Positions 1-9,162 are shown, numbered from the stretch's first letter. The stretch: DNA of 64,000 nucleotides from Chthoniobacteraceae bacterium (GCA_947479475.1 CANJZW010000004.1:32963-96962), one strand, 5' to 3'. The notes: a model not told the origin generated them from the letters alone. Made by a program: numbers and translations.

Positions 1-1201
1 CGAGGATCTTCCCGTCGCCGCCGCCGACCTTGAGCAGCCAGGGCACGAGCAGAGCGCCTGCGCTTGCCCCAAAATTGCCCCACATGTTGCCCCAGCCCCC
101 GGCGGCTGCAGTGGCCCGCCCGCCTACGTCCCCCATAAAGGACCACATGGCTGGATTGGCCAGGTCAGTGCAAAACGAGACTGCGGCGCAGCAGGCAATG
201 AGAAGTACGGTGGATTCTACAAAGGGGCAGCAAAGATAGGCCGCTGCACAAACAAACATGGAGCTGCTCATAGGAATGAGCCGCCCCCAGCGCAGCCCGT
301 AGCGGCGTGTGGTCCAGTCGCAAAAATATCCACCAGCAACCTGCCCGAGCATTCCAAAGGCCAGCACGTACGTGAGTAGTCGGCCGCCTTCCACCTGTCC
401 TACGCCGCGTTCCTCCACAAGATAGGTGGGAAGCCACGTCACCAGAAATCCCCAACCCAGGTTTTGGAGGGACTGCGCGGCCGAGTTGCACCAGAGGCTT
501 CGGCTTTTAACAAAGCTTTTTAAGGCAGATTTGAATTCTTTGGTGGTCAACGGTTTCTCTGCATCGATCTGCCCGATGAGAGCCAGCTCCGCAGGGTTTA
601 CTTTGGGATGGTCGTGGGGTGAGGAGCGGGCCACCTTCCAAAAAAGAAGGGCAATGAAGAGGCCCGTGACGCCGTCAATCCACAGCGAGGTGCGCCAGTT
701 TCCAAAGGAAACAACGAGCCAGATCGTTAGAAAGGGCGCAAGCGTCCCTCCAATCCGCCCGCCAAGCGCGACCATCCCGCTCGCCCGGGCCCGGCTCTCA
801 AGCGGAATCCATTTTCGAACCAACGCCATCGAGGTGGGATACGCTCCCGCCTCGGCGGCCCCGCAAAGAAGACGCACCAGAAGTAGGCCTGCAAAGCTGC
901 TCACCAAGCCCGTCGCCAGCGTCAGTAGAGACCAAAGGACGATGTATGCAGTGAGCATGGGGCGCGCTCCAAAGCGGTCGCTCGCCCATCCTGCTGGGAC
1001 TTGAAAAAGAGCGTAGGTGAAAAAAAAGGAACCCAGAATCTGGCCGATCTGCTCTTTGGAAAGGGCAAGCTCCTGGTTGAAGGACAGCGATTTGACGATT
1101 TCGCCCATGCAAATTCGGTCAAGGTACAGGATAAACGCCATCAGCATCGTTACCCAGATGATGCGGCTGCGGATGCTTGTGGGAGGCGTAGTGGCAGTCA
1201 T
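1..1201 (-). CDS. MFS transporter, ACS (anion:cation symporter)-like, C-terminus cut by window edge
   Basis: A single open frame of 400 codons reads leftward from the ATG at 1201 to the window edge with no stop, so the C-terminus is missing. The N-terminus has the family's first helix (MLMAFILYLDRICMGEIV) followed by the cytoplasmic loop signature GWASDRFGARPM between helices 2 and 3, as in ACS-type major facilitator permeases for organic anions and sugar acids. Later hydrophobic segments (LWIDGVTGLFIALLFW, LTYVLAFGMLGQVAGGYF) fit a 12-helix protein. It begins 21 bases after the ceramidase-like gene stops, so the two probably share a transcript and the permease may import a product released by that enzyme. 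Family assignment is firm; the substrate is inferred only from context. Confidence 0.85.
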   Translation of the reverse strand, partial: MTATTPPTSIRSRIIWVTMLMAFILYLDRICMGEIVKSLSFNQELALSKEQIGQILGSFFFTYALFQVPAGWASDRFGARPMLTAYIVLWSLLTLATGLVSSFAGLLLVRLLCGAAEAGAYPTSMALVRKWIPLESRARASGMVALGGRIGGTLAPFLTIWLVVSFGNWRTSLWIDGVTGLFIALLFWKVARSSPHDHPKVNPAELALIGQIDAEKPLTTKEFKSALKSFVKSRSLWCNSAAQSLQNLGWGFLVTWLPTYLVEERGVGQVEGGRLLTYVLAFGMLGQVAGGYFCDWTTRRYGLRWGRLIPMSSSMFVCAAAYLCCPFVESTVLLIACCAAVSFCTDLANPAMWSFMGDVGGRATAAAGGWGNMWGNFGASAGALLVPWLLKVGGGDGKIL

Positions 1202-1222
1202 GAAAATGCGTGCTTTAGGCGG

Positions 1223-2617
1223 TTAGGGCGCTTTGGGTTGCACGGAGCGAAGCCGCGTCTTTTCTTCCGCCTCGCGTTTGAGTACGTCGCCCGAATGTTT
1301 GGAAAACGACTCGAAAACATCTCCCACAACCCGATCCGCAAGCTGTCCCAATTTTTTTAAAATCAGATCCTCAGCCTCGGGCTGAAGCACGGACCGGTTG
1401 GGCTCATACCCTCCCACCTCATGGGCGGCGGCGGTGGCGATGTATCCGATGTTGCCGTTCGCATAGCCGACGATGATTGGGGTGGCGCGGTCGGCGATCG
1501 CTTTCTCCAGCTTAAATCCGTACTCGACCATCGGCTCCCCAGGCATGCTCAGAAACAAAAATGGACCCACTTTGATCGCCATGAGTTCCGCATGAACGGG
1601 TTGTTCCTTGCCGGGTAAATCGAGCATTTCATTGGCCACGCGAATTTTGTAAAAAGTCTCCCGTTGCCGAAGTTTTTCGCGCGTGACGCTGAGGGCGAGC
1701 GTGCGCGCGACAGCGCCCCCAAGGTCGCGGCCTGCCCACTGGATATCGGCTTCGTCGGCGCAGCGGTACGGATGGCCGGGAAGATTGGGGCGAATGTCTC
1801 CTGCGCAACCCTGCAAAAACAGCGCGGAGGTTTTGTTCCCATAAATGGCCTCCACAAAAGTTTGCGCCTCACCAGGAAAGTCAGCTGAGATCTTTGGGTA
1901 GCCTGCAGGGTAGGGGAGCGATCCCTTATCTCCCCAGGTAAAAAAACACGGGTGGCACACCGCGTGCATCATCACCGCCATGGGCGTAAGCGATTTGCCG
2001 TCGTCGAACCGCAGCACCTTCACACGCGGATCGTTGGGACCCTCCGCATTTAAACGGATCACCGCACGGCCATCAATGGTCTTGCGCCGGTTGATACCAA
2101 ACCCGATCCGGTCCTCGCCGTAGCCGATGCTCACGGTGCGCATTTCGCCCGCCGCCCGCTTAGCCATCACTCCAATGCGTTTTAGAAGCTCAGCTGCCCA
2201 AACCGGATTTTCCACGTAGCCCGGTGCGGAGTGGTTGTGGGACGCCGTTATCATGATGTTGGCCGCTGGAGTTCCTGTCTCCTTTTCAATGCTCTCCCGG
2301 GCGAGTTTGACCATGTCTTCCCAGGCGCCGATGGTATCCATGGTGACAAAGGCCGCTTTGGTATCGCCGTCATCGAGCAGAAGGATGCCAGCTCTCAAGG
2401 AATCGCGCACTCCGCTCACTGGTCTCCTGTGCCCAATGACAGTGACCGTTGAAGGGTCCTGCGGCGTGATATCAATTTTTGCAACGCCAGCGCGCAAATT
2501 GGACCGAACAGGAAACTGCCCGTCAATGAGGGAAGTCTCTTCAACCGCATTCAGGGTAGGCTTTTGGGCGCCAAAAAGCAGGAGGGTGCAGAAAGTGAGC
2601 AGACAAACGGATCTCAT
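1223..2617 (-). CDS. Secreted neutral/alkaline ceramidase-like hydrolase
   Basis: A 464-residue protein starting with a clear signal peptide (MRSVCLLTFCTLLLFGAQ). An upstream in-frame ATG at 2647 would add ten residues and spoil the signal peptide, so 2617 is preferred; neither start has a Shine-Dalgarno site. After the signal the motif GVAKIDITP opens the neutral/alkaline non-lysosomal ceramidase N-terminal domain. ASHNHSAPG is the zinc-site motif of that family (THTHSGPG in characterised ceramidases), and HAVCHPC and GYANGNIGYIATAAAHEVGGYE-like segments follow. Known family members cleave the amide bond of ceramide, but many PVC-group relatives are uncharacterised and may act on other substrates. 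It lies just upstream of an MFS permease gene in the same direction. Confidence 0.8.
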   Translation of the reverse strand: MRSVCLLTFCTLLLFGAQKPTLNAVEETSLIDGQFPVRSNLRAGVAKIDITPQDPSTVTVIGHRRPVSGVRDSLRAGILLLDDGDTKAAFVTMDTIGAWEDMVKLARESIEKETGTPAANIMITASHNHSAPGYVENPVWAAELLKRIGVMAKRAAGEMRTVSIGYGEDRIGFGINRRKTIDGRAVIRLNAEGPNDPRVKVLRFDDGKSLTPMAVMMHAVCHPCFFTWGDKGSLPYPAGYPKISADFPGEAQTFVEAIYGNKTSALFLQGCAGDIRPNLPGHPYRCADEADIQWAGRDLGGAVARTLALSVTREKLRQRETFYKIRVANEMLDLPGKEQPVHAELMAIKVGPFLFLSMPGEPMVEYGFKLEKAIADRATPIIVGYANGNIGYIATAAAHEVGGYEPNRSVLQPEAEDLILKKLGQLADRVVGDVFESFSKHSGDVLKREAEEKTRLRSVQPKAP

Positions 2618-2647
2618 AAAGGGAGGTGGAATCTTCGCTAGAGTCAA

Positions 2648-3094
2648 AATCTGATATTCACACAGATGAGCCGCGCTTTCACTCGCTTCGTGTTTTTATT
2701 TAGCTAAAGCCGTTTACCTTCAGGCTAATAAAAACAGCTTACATTGCGCATCTTTAATTCTGTGCAATATTCCAAGTGCTTCTTCGAGAGGATCGGTGAA
2801 TCAGGCGGCCAGTTTGCGGCTGATGACGAGTCCCGAATCGACCTGGCGCAAAAGGATCAAGCCTCCGTCGGTGCTTGAAACACGAACGGCGGGGTCCATT
2901 TTAGCAAAAAAGCCACAAAATTGAGAAAATCAGACATCTGTATTTCTCCCTTCCGTCAGGTTACTCGGACCTTTCCACACGCTGAGACGGCAAATCAACG
3001 ATGACGGGCGCGTTACGCCCTGGAAAACTGCCAAGTTTCATTTTTTTCGGCAAATGAGGCCGCCTGTTGTGACATTGAATCGGTACCCTTCGAT
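2648..3094. other. Spacer between divergent genes with a hairpin and a transposase remnant
   Basis: This stretch separates the leftward ceramidase gene from the rightward sigma-factor gene and should hold both promoters, although no convincing -35/-10 pair was found. It contains an imperfect inverted repeat at 2692-2735, with arms GTTTTTATTTAGC and GCTAATAAAAAC (one extra T in the left arm) plus an inner AGCC/GGCT pair, and the transposase fragment described separately at 2801-2899. No other coding potential was seen. Confidence 0.5.
2801..2899 (-). pseudogene. N-terminal remnant of an IS1380-type transposase
   Basis: A 32-codon leftward frame contains STDGGLILLRQVDSGLV followed by SRKLAA and a TGA. 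This resembles the beginning of IS1380-family transposases, where a segment of the form S-x-x-G-LLLLR-E/Q-V/L-D leads into a leucine-rich helix and then AACFTD. Reading through the TGA gives FTDPLEEAL, so the stop sits where the family has cysteine. Nothing recognisable of the rest of the roughly 450-residue transposase follows and no terminal inverted repeats were found. I treat it as a decayed relic. The call rests on recall of the family pattern over about 30 residues and is uncertain. Confidence 0.45.
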
Positions 3095-3619
3095 ATGCCC
3101 CAGCCTCTTGATCCCCAGCAAGACCAGTTTCTCCGCCTTTATGCCGAGCAGGAACAGTCGCTGCATGGGTATGTAAGATCGATGCTTCCAGACCGGCACG
3201 CAGCCTCCGAGGTGATGCAGGAAGTCATCGTCACGTTGTGGCAGAAATTCGAGGGAGCCGATGATTTCAGAAAGTGGGCCTTCGGAGTGGCGCGCATGAA
3301 AGTACTACACTATCTCCAGCGGCGAAAGCGGGACCGCCATGTTTTCAGTGAAGAACTCGTCCAGCAGCTTGCGGAGAGGCAAGCGGAACTGGGGCCTCGG
3401 CACACCACGCAACGCGAGGCGCTTGAGCATTGTTTGGAAAAGCTCCATCACGATCAACGTGTATTGGTGCTCACAGCCTACACAAAAGGAACACGCATGG
3501 ACGACCTGGCGGCTCAACGCGGAGAGACAGCGATGGCGTTGTACAAAAAACTGCATCGCCTTCGGCAGGGATTGCTGGAGTGCGTTCGAAGGACCCTGGC
3601 TTTGGAGGAACCGGTATGA
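3095..3619 (+). CDS. ECF-type RNA polymerase sigma factor
   Basis: A 174-residue protein of the usual ECF length. Residues about 10-75 form sigma region 2 (QDQFLRLYAEQEQSLHGYV, then EVMQEVIVTLWQKF and FRKWAFGVARMKVLHYL, the core-binding and -10 recognition helices). Residues about 110-165 form region 4 (LEKLHHDQRVLVLTAYTKGTRMDDLA with the helix-turn-helix before LYKKLHRLRQGLLECVRR). The pattern matches sigma factors common in Verrucomicrobiota and Planctomycetota. It overlaps the following anti-sigma gene by ATGA, the normal arrangement for a sigma/anti-sigma pair. Being the first gene of a 43-kb co-directional block, it is the best candidate regulator of that block, which is inference. Confidence 0.9.
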   Translation: MPQPLDPQQDQFLRLYAEQEQSLHGYVRSMLPDRHAASEVMQEVIVTLWQKFEGADDFRKWAFGVARMKVLHYLQRRKRDRHVFSEELVQQLAERQAELGPRHTTQREALEHCLEKLHHDQRVLVLTAYTKGTRMDDLAAQRGETAMALYKKLHRLRQGLLECVRRTLALEEPV

Positions 3620-4617
3620 ACACGCACTGGCACGATCTCATTGAACGCTACATCTCGGGTACCATCACGGAAGCCGAGACCGAAGCTTTGGAACACCAGC
3701 TAAAAACGGATGCGGCCCTGCGTGATTGGTATCTCGATGCGGTAAATCTCGACTCCGCGCTCGAAGGCACAGCAGAGTCTGCGGAGATTGCTCTGAGCCT
3801 GCCCATGCCGCTATCTCAAAGGGTGCTCACTGCGCCGCCGGTTCATCCTGCCCGCAGTCTTTTTTCGCGTCCCCTCACTTCGGCAGTAGCAGGGATTGTC
3901 TTCGGCACGTTATGTACGTCGGCGGTTTTCGCCTATGTTGCACCATCGGTTGGAAAGGTAATCTCGCTGTTGCAGGAGAGCTTTGAGAAGGGGCCGGCAC
4001 CGCTGATGACTGGCGTACCGTCTGTGCCGGAACAGTGGAGCGGGGATTACTCAGAAGTCGTTGTGGAATACGAGGGAGTGAAGCCAAAGCATGGCGGCAA
4101 GATGGCGCGTCTACTGCGCTCGGATTATGCCGGCAGAGCGGTTCCACGGCCGAGCCGGCAAGGGGATCTGATGAGATTGGTGGATGTAAGGCCGTTTCTG
4201 CGCAACTTAAACGGCGGTGATGCGGTGACGACGCTGTCCGCGGTGTTCAATGCCCTGCCTTTCCCTGCAACGGAGCGCTATGACGGAATGGTGACAATTT
4301 ACGCGCTTGGCGCCGACACCGATCTGCGGGACGCCACGGAAGATAGCGTGAAGGAGGCGGCTCTCGCCTTCAGCGTTGGAGCGGTCCGTTCGCTGGATCG
4401 CGATCCAAACACCTGGCAGCCTGCCTCCACCCGGTTGTTGCTGCCAGCGGGGACGGCGTTTGTGATGTTGAAGGTGTCGGTGTGCCGGATGCCTGTGGCA
4501 GGCGAGATTCTGTCGGCGCCGCCAGATTTCGTGACCTTTTCCGGACACTTCGTCGATGACGTGCGCGCGTCCATCCGAATCCGTGACACCGCGGCCTCCT
4601 CGGCAAAGGGCCACTAG
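3616..4617 (+). CDS. Anti-sigma factor, membrane-anchored, FecR-like
   Basis: The start at 3616 is chosen because its ATG overlaps the sigma gene stop (ATGA) and a GGAGG sits eight bases upstream; a longer frame back to 3430 lies inside the sigma gene. The 333-residue product has a cytoplasmic N-terminal segment (LIERYISGTITEAETEALEH) typical of anti-sigma domains of PVC bacteria. One transmembrane helix follows at about residues 85-112 (LTSAVAGIVFGTLCTSAVFAYV), then a C-terminal periplasmic domain of about 200 residues, probably a concanavalin-like sensor. It should hold the sigma factor at the membrane until an outside signal arrives. The family is inferred from architecture and position rather than a strong motif. 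Confidence 0.75.
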   Translation: MNTHWHDLIERYISGTITEAETEALEHQLKTDAALRDWYLDAVNLDSALEGTAESAEIALSLPMPLSQRVLTAPPVHPARSLFSRPLTSAVAGIVFGTLCTSAVFAYVAPSVGKVISLLQESFEKGPAPLMTGVPSVPEQWSGDYSEVVVEYEGVKPKHGGKMARLLRSDYAGRAVPRPSRQGDLMRLVDVRPFLRNLNGGDAVTTLSAVFNALPFPATERYDGMVTIYALGADTDLRDATEDSVKEAALAFSVGAVRSLDRDPNTWQPASTRLLLPAGTAFVMLKVSVCRMPVAGEILSAPPDFVTFSGHFVDDVRASIRIRDTAASSAKGH

Positions 4618-4777
4618 ATGGAGCCCCTTTCGCCCTTGCAGGAAAGTGAAATACACGCACTTCGTCCCCCTACAAACAACCCCTGTGGCTCAACCCATCA
4701 CTCTTTGACCCGCGTGACGAAATGAACAGGAAGGATTTCGAGATGAAATTCAAACTTTAACCTCCAAGCCAAACTGC

Positions 4778-6667
4778 ATGCCATCCCCCTTCTCCATGCG
4801 CATACCGCTCAAGGCAGCACTCCTGCTTACCCCGCTGTGCGTGCTTTCCTCCGCCGAGCCAGTCACAAACTCCATAGGCATCCGGCTCGTACCCATCGAG
4901 GCGGGCACGTTCACGATGGGGCAGGACGGGCCGCTGTTGGAGGATTATATGGGACAGAAGCGGCTCGGGGAGATGTACAAAGATTTCGATCGAATCGATT
5001 TCGACGAAAAGCCCGCGCACAAGGTCACGATCACGCAGCCGTTCCTCATGGGGGTCTCCGAGGTCACGGTGGGGCAATATAGAGAGTTTGATCCCAGCTT
5101 CAAAACGGGCGATGAGAAGTTGAAGCCGACGGATGATGACGCCGCCAGCGGCATATCCTGGCACAAAGCCGTTGAGTTCTGCGAGTGGCTCTCGAAGAAG
5201 GAAGGCAAAACGTATCGACTGCCTACCGAAGCGGAGTGGGAGTATGCCTGCCGTGCGGGCACGACCACGCTCTTCCACACGGGCGACACGCTGCCGGAAG
5301 GGCATCAAAAATGGTTCGGCGATCAAAATTTCCGCGCCGCTTATTTTCCGGCCGGGCCGATGCCACGGGAGTACGACTGGCGGAAGGCGGGACAGAAAGC
5401 GATGGACGGATTAAAGTATGGCGAACTCATCGGCGGTTCATGGACTCCTGAGAACGCCAGACCTGATGCGGCGGGTTCTTTGCGCGTGGCGCTCAAGACG
5501 CCCAACACTTGGGGCCTGCATGATATGCAGGGCAACCTGGCCGAGTGGTGCAGCGACTGGTACGGGCCCTATGAAAGCGGCTCGCAGACAGACCCGCTCG
5601 GGCGTGAGGATGGCGACTTTCGGGTGTTCCGGGGCGGACATCACACCCAGCTCATCCGTTTCCTTCGTTCGGCGAACCGCGGTTCACGGGTGCCATACGA
5701 CGCGCACGATCGCATGGGGTTTCGCGTCGTGCAGGGTTCGCTTCCCAAAGGAACGTTGCTGCCCAAAGCACAGCCGCCGCTGAATGCGCAAACCGTGAAA
5801 CAGACCGTGCCGCGTATCGAGCCGCAGCATGCTGATGTGCCGTTTTTTGAGGGGCCAAAGCTTTTGGTGCACGTCGCGGATGACGCCTCTGGGCCGGTGT
5901 ATTCCAGTGAGAATCATAGCATGACGATCACCGAATGCCCGAATGGCGACCTGCTTGCGGCATGGGTTTCGACTCCCGCCGAAACGGATCTCACCTGCTC
6001 GCACGCCGCGTCGCGACTGCGCTACGGTGCAAAGGAATGGGAGCCCGCCACGCCCTTCTACGATGCGGCCGATGTGTTGGACGGAGCGCCGCAGCTGTGG
6101 TGGGACGGTGATAAAACGCTCTATCACCTCGATGACGTGTATTACACCTCGGGTTGCCAGAGCTTGCGTCACTCGACCGACAACGGCGCCACCTGGTCCA
6201 AGCCAGAGTTCTTCCGTGCCGCCGGAGACTACGCCAACCAGTTGATGCGCACCAGAGCTGGCGTCCTTGCGATCCCGTATGACCTCTTTGAAATCATGGT
6301 CAGCGAAGACGGTGGCAAGAGCTGGCAGCAGCACGGTCGCAGGATACGTGCCAGCGATGACGTCAGGCCCGGCAACAGCGGAACGTTCATCGCCGGCTAC
6401 CATCCCAGCATGGTGGAACTTGCCGATGGGCGCTGGATGGCTTTTTCGCGGCTTGACCCCGTGCCAGAGCAGGGGCTTCGAGAACCGGATGCCCGTGAGC
6501 TATTCAAGCGATCGAGGCAAGACGTGGCAATGGGGCATGAGCGAGTTCCCGGTCGTGAGCAGCGCGCAGAAGCACGTCTTGATGCGTCTCAAAGAAGGCC
6601 CGCTCCTGCTGTGTTCCTTCACCGACCAGTGGCGGAACTGGAAGGATCGCAAAGGCCTCGTCTTTAA
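4778..6667 (+). CDS. SUMF1-sialidase fusion protein, frameshifted (N-terminal part)
   Basis: A secreted protein; the ATG at 4796 gives the cleaner signal peptide (MRIPLKAALLLTPLCVLSSA). Residues about 27-333 are a SUMF1 domain: [50 protein letters not shown] and a final MGFRVV. In place of the CxxxxC of true formylglycine-generating enzymes it reads [18 protein letters not shown], without cysteine. From about residue 355 a sialidase-fold propeller begins ([13 protein letters not shown], Asp boxes STDNGATW and SEDGGKSW). Alignment by eye with its intact relatives (for example 20332-22458) shows that the frame is lost between about 6457 and 6490: the residues after DPVPEQ are nonsense, and the true C-terminus continues one base out of frame to 6953. 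G-run 6472-6475 or C-run 6457-6460 is a likely site. It is a pseudogene or carries a sequencing error. Confidence 0.8.
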   Translation: MPSPFSMRIPLKAALLLTPLCVLSSAEPVTNSIGIRLVPIEAGTFTMGQDGPLLEDYMGQKRLGEMYKDFDRIDFDEKPAHKVTITQPFLMGVSEVTVGQYREFDPSFKTGDEKLKPTDDDAASGISWHKAVEFCEWLSKKEGKTYRLPTEAEWEYACRAGTTTLFHTGDTLPEGHQKWFGDQNFRAAYFPAGPMPREYDWRKAGQKAMDGLKYGELIGGSWTPENARPDAAGSLRVALKTPNTWGLHDMQGNLAEWCSDWYGPYESGSQTDPLGREDGDFRVFRGGHHTQLIRFLRSANRGSRVPYDAHDRMGFRVVQGSLPKGTLLPKAQPPLNAQTVKQTVPRIEPQHADVPFFEGPKLLVHVADDASGPVYSSENHSMTITECPNGDLLAAWVSTPAETDLTCSHAASRLRYGAKEWEPATPFYDAADVLDGAPQLWWDGDKTLYHLDDVYYTSGCQSLRHSTDNGATWSKPEFFRAAGDYANQLMRTRAGVLAIPYDLFEIMVSEDGGKSWQQHGRRIRASDDVRPGNSGTFIAGYHPSMVELADGRWMAFSRLDPVPEQGLREPDARELFKRSRQDVAMGHERVPGREQRAEARLDASQRRPAPAVFLHRPVAELEGSQRPRL

Positions 6668-6953
6668 ATCGAACAACGGCGACTTCACTGGCTACGGCCT
6701 CTTTGCTGCCGTGAGTTACGATGAGGGGAAGACCTGGCCTGACCGACGGCTCATCACCCCCGGTGGACCGGAGCGAAAGTGGATTTCAAAAGAGCGCACG
6801 CCTTTCCTCATCAGTGACACCCTTGCCGAACCCGTCAGTTATCTCACCGCCACACAGAGCCGCGATGGAAACATCCAGCTCCTCTCCAGCCGGAACCACT
6901 ACGTCTTCAACCTCGCGTGGGTCAAAAACCCAGCCCCCGCGCCAAAGAAGTGA
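6474..6953 (+). pseudogene. C-terminal part of the frameshifted SUMF1-sialidase
   Basis: This frame, one base off from 4778-6667, supplies the missing end of the propeller: MPVSYSSDRGKTWQW, LRLKEG-type [38 protein letters not shown] and NHYVFNLAWVK, matching the C-termini of all intact paralogues in order and length. Joined with the upstream frame it would make about 725 residues, the normal size for the family here. On its own it lacks a signal peptide and start, so it is not an independent gene. Confidence 0.75.
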
Positions 6954-6987
6954 ACAAAGAACAAAGAACAAAGAACCAAGAACCAAG
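6953..6987 (+). repeat. Heptamer tandem repeat between two SUMF1-sialidase genes
   Basis: Five consecutive 7-base units, three AACAAAG followed by two AACCAAG, begin in the stop codon of the frameshifted gene and end ten bases before the next start at 6998. Such a simple repeat in the ribosome-binding region could slip and change spacing or expression. That role is inference. Confidence 0.8.
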
Positions 6988-6997
6988 AACTGGATTC

Positions 6998-9142
6998 ATG
7001 CACCTTTCTTTTCCCCTCCTCACCGCACTGCGGCTCGCCTCGCTCACACTTCACGCTGCTGAGCTGAGTTCCAACTCCATCGGTATGGATCTCGTGCGTA
7101 TCGAGGCGGGAACCTTTACGATGGGCCAAGACGGGCCGCAAACCGACTACAAGATGAAGAATCATCCCGGAGAGTCGGACCGCCCGGACTGGGATGAAAA
7201 GCCCGTCCACAGGGTAGTCATCTCAAAACCCTTTTTCATTGGGGCCACAGAGGTCACCGTGAATCAGTATCGGCAATTTGATCCGGAGTATCTCAAAGGC
7301 AGGGGTTTGCCCGATGAAGCCGCGAGCGGAATCAGTTGGAATAAAGCGGTTGAGTTTTGCGTGTGGCTCTCGAAAAAGGAAGGCAAGACGTATCGACTTC
7401 CCACTGAGGCGGAGTGGGAGTATGCGTGCCGCGCCGGGACGACGACGGTCTTCAATACCGGAGACAAACTGCCGGATGGATTCCTGCCGTGGTACAACCG
7501 GTTTAGCTACCCGGGCTTGTTCCCCTGGAGTTTTTATTTTCCGGACAACACAACCTCCCCGGAATATTTACCACTTGGTGAGGGAGGGACGTCCTTGCGA
7601 CTGGCGAATGACGGATTCGTGATTCCCGATGAAGTCGCGGCCGCCGCGAAAAAGAACCATCCCTTGCTGCGGGTGGCGCAACGGCCGCCAAACGCCTGGG
7701 GCCTTTACGACATGCACGGGAATCTCTGCGAATGGTGCAGCGACTGGTACGGCCCTTATATCGCAGGGGACCAGACCGATCCCAGAGGACGCAGTGACGG
7801 GGATTTCCGTGTGTTCCGCGACGGGCCGCATTCGATGCTTTCGCGACTGGTGCGCAGCGCGAATCGCGGGGCGTGGATTCCCGAATCCAGCGCCAGCATC
7901 TTCGGTTTCCGCGTGGTCCTCGGAGAGCAGCCGCAAGGGCCTTTGCTCCCTCCAGAGCCGCCACCGAAAAACGCTCAGCAGGTGAAGCAGGAAGTCGCCG
8001 CAATGGTGATGCCACCCCAGGACGAGCCGTTTTTCAGCGGCCCGAAGACTTTTGTGAAAATTCCCGACGGGTCTTTTGGTCCACTCTTCTCGAGTCACAA
8101 CCACAGTCCCGGAATCACCGAATGTCCCAACGGAGACCTACTGGCAACCTGGTTCTCCACTGTTTTGGAAGGAGCGACGGAGCTTTGCAATGCCGCCGCT
8201 CGGTTGCGATTTGGCCAGAGCGAGTGGGAGGAGGCGTCTCCCTTTTGGGACGGGCCGGATATCAACGATCACGCGCCCAAACTGTGGTGGGATGGCGACA
8301 AGGCAATCTACCACATGGCACGCGGCCATTCGGAGAATATTGTCCGCACCTCTACAGACAACGGGGCCACATGGTCGAAGGCATGGTCGATTTATCCGCA
8401 GGGTGAGACGGGCAACGGAATGATCCGGACGCGCAAGGGCGTGCTGATGATCACACAGGACGTGGGTGTCTCTCTGTACACCAGCAGCGACAACGGCGGA
8501 AGCTGGAGCTCGACGGGTGTCCATCATCCCAATGACGAGGTCCGCCCGGGAGGAAAGGGCGGTCGACACGCCGGCATTCATGCGCCGGTCGTGGAGCTTG
8601 CCGATGGCCGGCTCATGACCATCGGCCGCCCGCATCCCACTCCACAGGTGGCGGTGTTCGGTGGGAAAGCCCCACTGAGTTTCAGCAGCGATCAGGGCCA
8701 AAGCTGGACTTACATGGAAAGCGAGTTTCCCGCGGTGACCTCCGTCCAGAGGCCCGTGATGATAAGGCTGCGGGAAGGTCCCATCCTGCTGTGCTCATTT
8801 ACCGACCAGTGGAGCGAGTTTTATAAGGGCAATCGCAAGGGAATGACCTTCAGAAGCGAAGGCGGAGAGTTCACCGGCTACGGTTTATTTGCCGCAGTGT
8901 CGTATGACGAGGGTAAGACATGGCCGGACCGCAGATTGATCACCCCCGGAGGACCGAAGCGTGAGGCCGGGACTATGAACCATGGCGTGTTCACGCTGAG
9001 CGGCACCATGGCCGAGCCACGAGGTTACCTCTCCATAACGCAGACCCGCGACAGCCGGCTCCAACTCCTCACGAGTGGCAACCACTACGTCTTCAACCTC
9101 GCGTGGCTCAAACAACTGCCGCCTGCACCGAACCAAGAATAA
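6998..9142 (+). CDS. SUMF1-sialidase fusion protein (type B)
   Basis: The ATG at 6998 is preferred because it opens directly on a signal peptide (MHLSFPLLTALRLASLTLHA); an in-frame ATG at 6917 lies inside the previous gene. The 714-residue product has a SUMF1 domain at about 22-310 ([41 protein letters not shown]) ending in GFRVV. The catalytic-cysteine region of true formylglycine-generating enzymes reads RDGPHSMLSRLVRSANRG, without cysteines. The sialidase-fold propeller spans about 345-705 with Asp boxes STDNGATW, SSDNGGSW, SSDQGQSW and SYDEGKTW; the sialidase arginine motif is KIP instead of RIP. Its loops (TDYKMKNHPGESDRPDWDEKP) match only the copy at 18158 and differ from the other four. 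The role is presumably binding or cleaving acidic glycans outside the cytoplasm; activity is unproven. Confidence 0.88.
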   Translation: MHLSFPLLTALRLASLTLHAAELSSNSIGMDLVRIEAGTFTMGQDGPQTDYKMKNHPGESDRPDWDEKPVHRVVISKPFFIGATEVTVNQYRQFDPEYLKGRGLPDEAASGISWNKAVEFCVWLSKKEGKTYRLPTEAEWEYACRAGTTTVFNTGDKLPDGFLPWYNRFSYPGLFPWSFYFPDNTTSPEYLPLGEGGTSLRLANDGFVIPDEVAAAAKKNHPLLRVAQRPPNAWGLYDMHGNLCEWCSDWYGPYIAGDQTDPRGRSDGDFRVFRDGPHSMLSRLVRSANRGAWIPESSASIFGFRVVLGEQPQGPLLPPEPPPKNAQQVKQEVAAMVMPPQDEPFFSGPKTFVKIPDGSFGPLFSSHNHSPGITECPNGDLLATWFSTVLEGATELCNAAARLRFGQSEWEEASPFWDGPDINDHAPKLWWDGDKAIYHMARGHSENIVRTSTDNGATWSKAWSIYPQGETGNGMIRTRKGVLMITQDVGVSLYTSSDNGGSWSSTGVHHPNDEVRPGGKGGRHAGIHAPVVELADGRLMTIGRPHPTPQVAVFGGKAPLSFSSDQGQSWTYMESEFPAVTSVQRPVMIRLREGPILLCSFTDQWSEFYKGNRKGMTFRSEGGEFTGYGLFAAVSYDEGKTWPDRRLITPGGPKREAGTMNHGVFTLSGTMAEPRGYLSITQTRDSRLQLLTSGNHYVFNLAWLKQLPPAPNQE

Positions 9143-9162
9143 CGCACGACGCTATCAGCACC

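Noticed and set aside
165..1122. Several short frames suggesting that the left-edge gene is broken.
   Set aside because: A single minus-strand frame reads through from 1201 to the window edge as an MFS permease, so nothing is broken.
6457..6490. Programmed frameshift in the first SUMF1-sialidase.
   Set aside because: No recognised slippery heptamer with downstream structure was seen, and none of the paralogues uses one; decay or a sequencing error is simpler.
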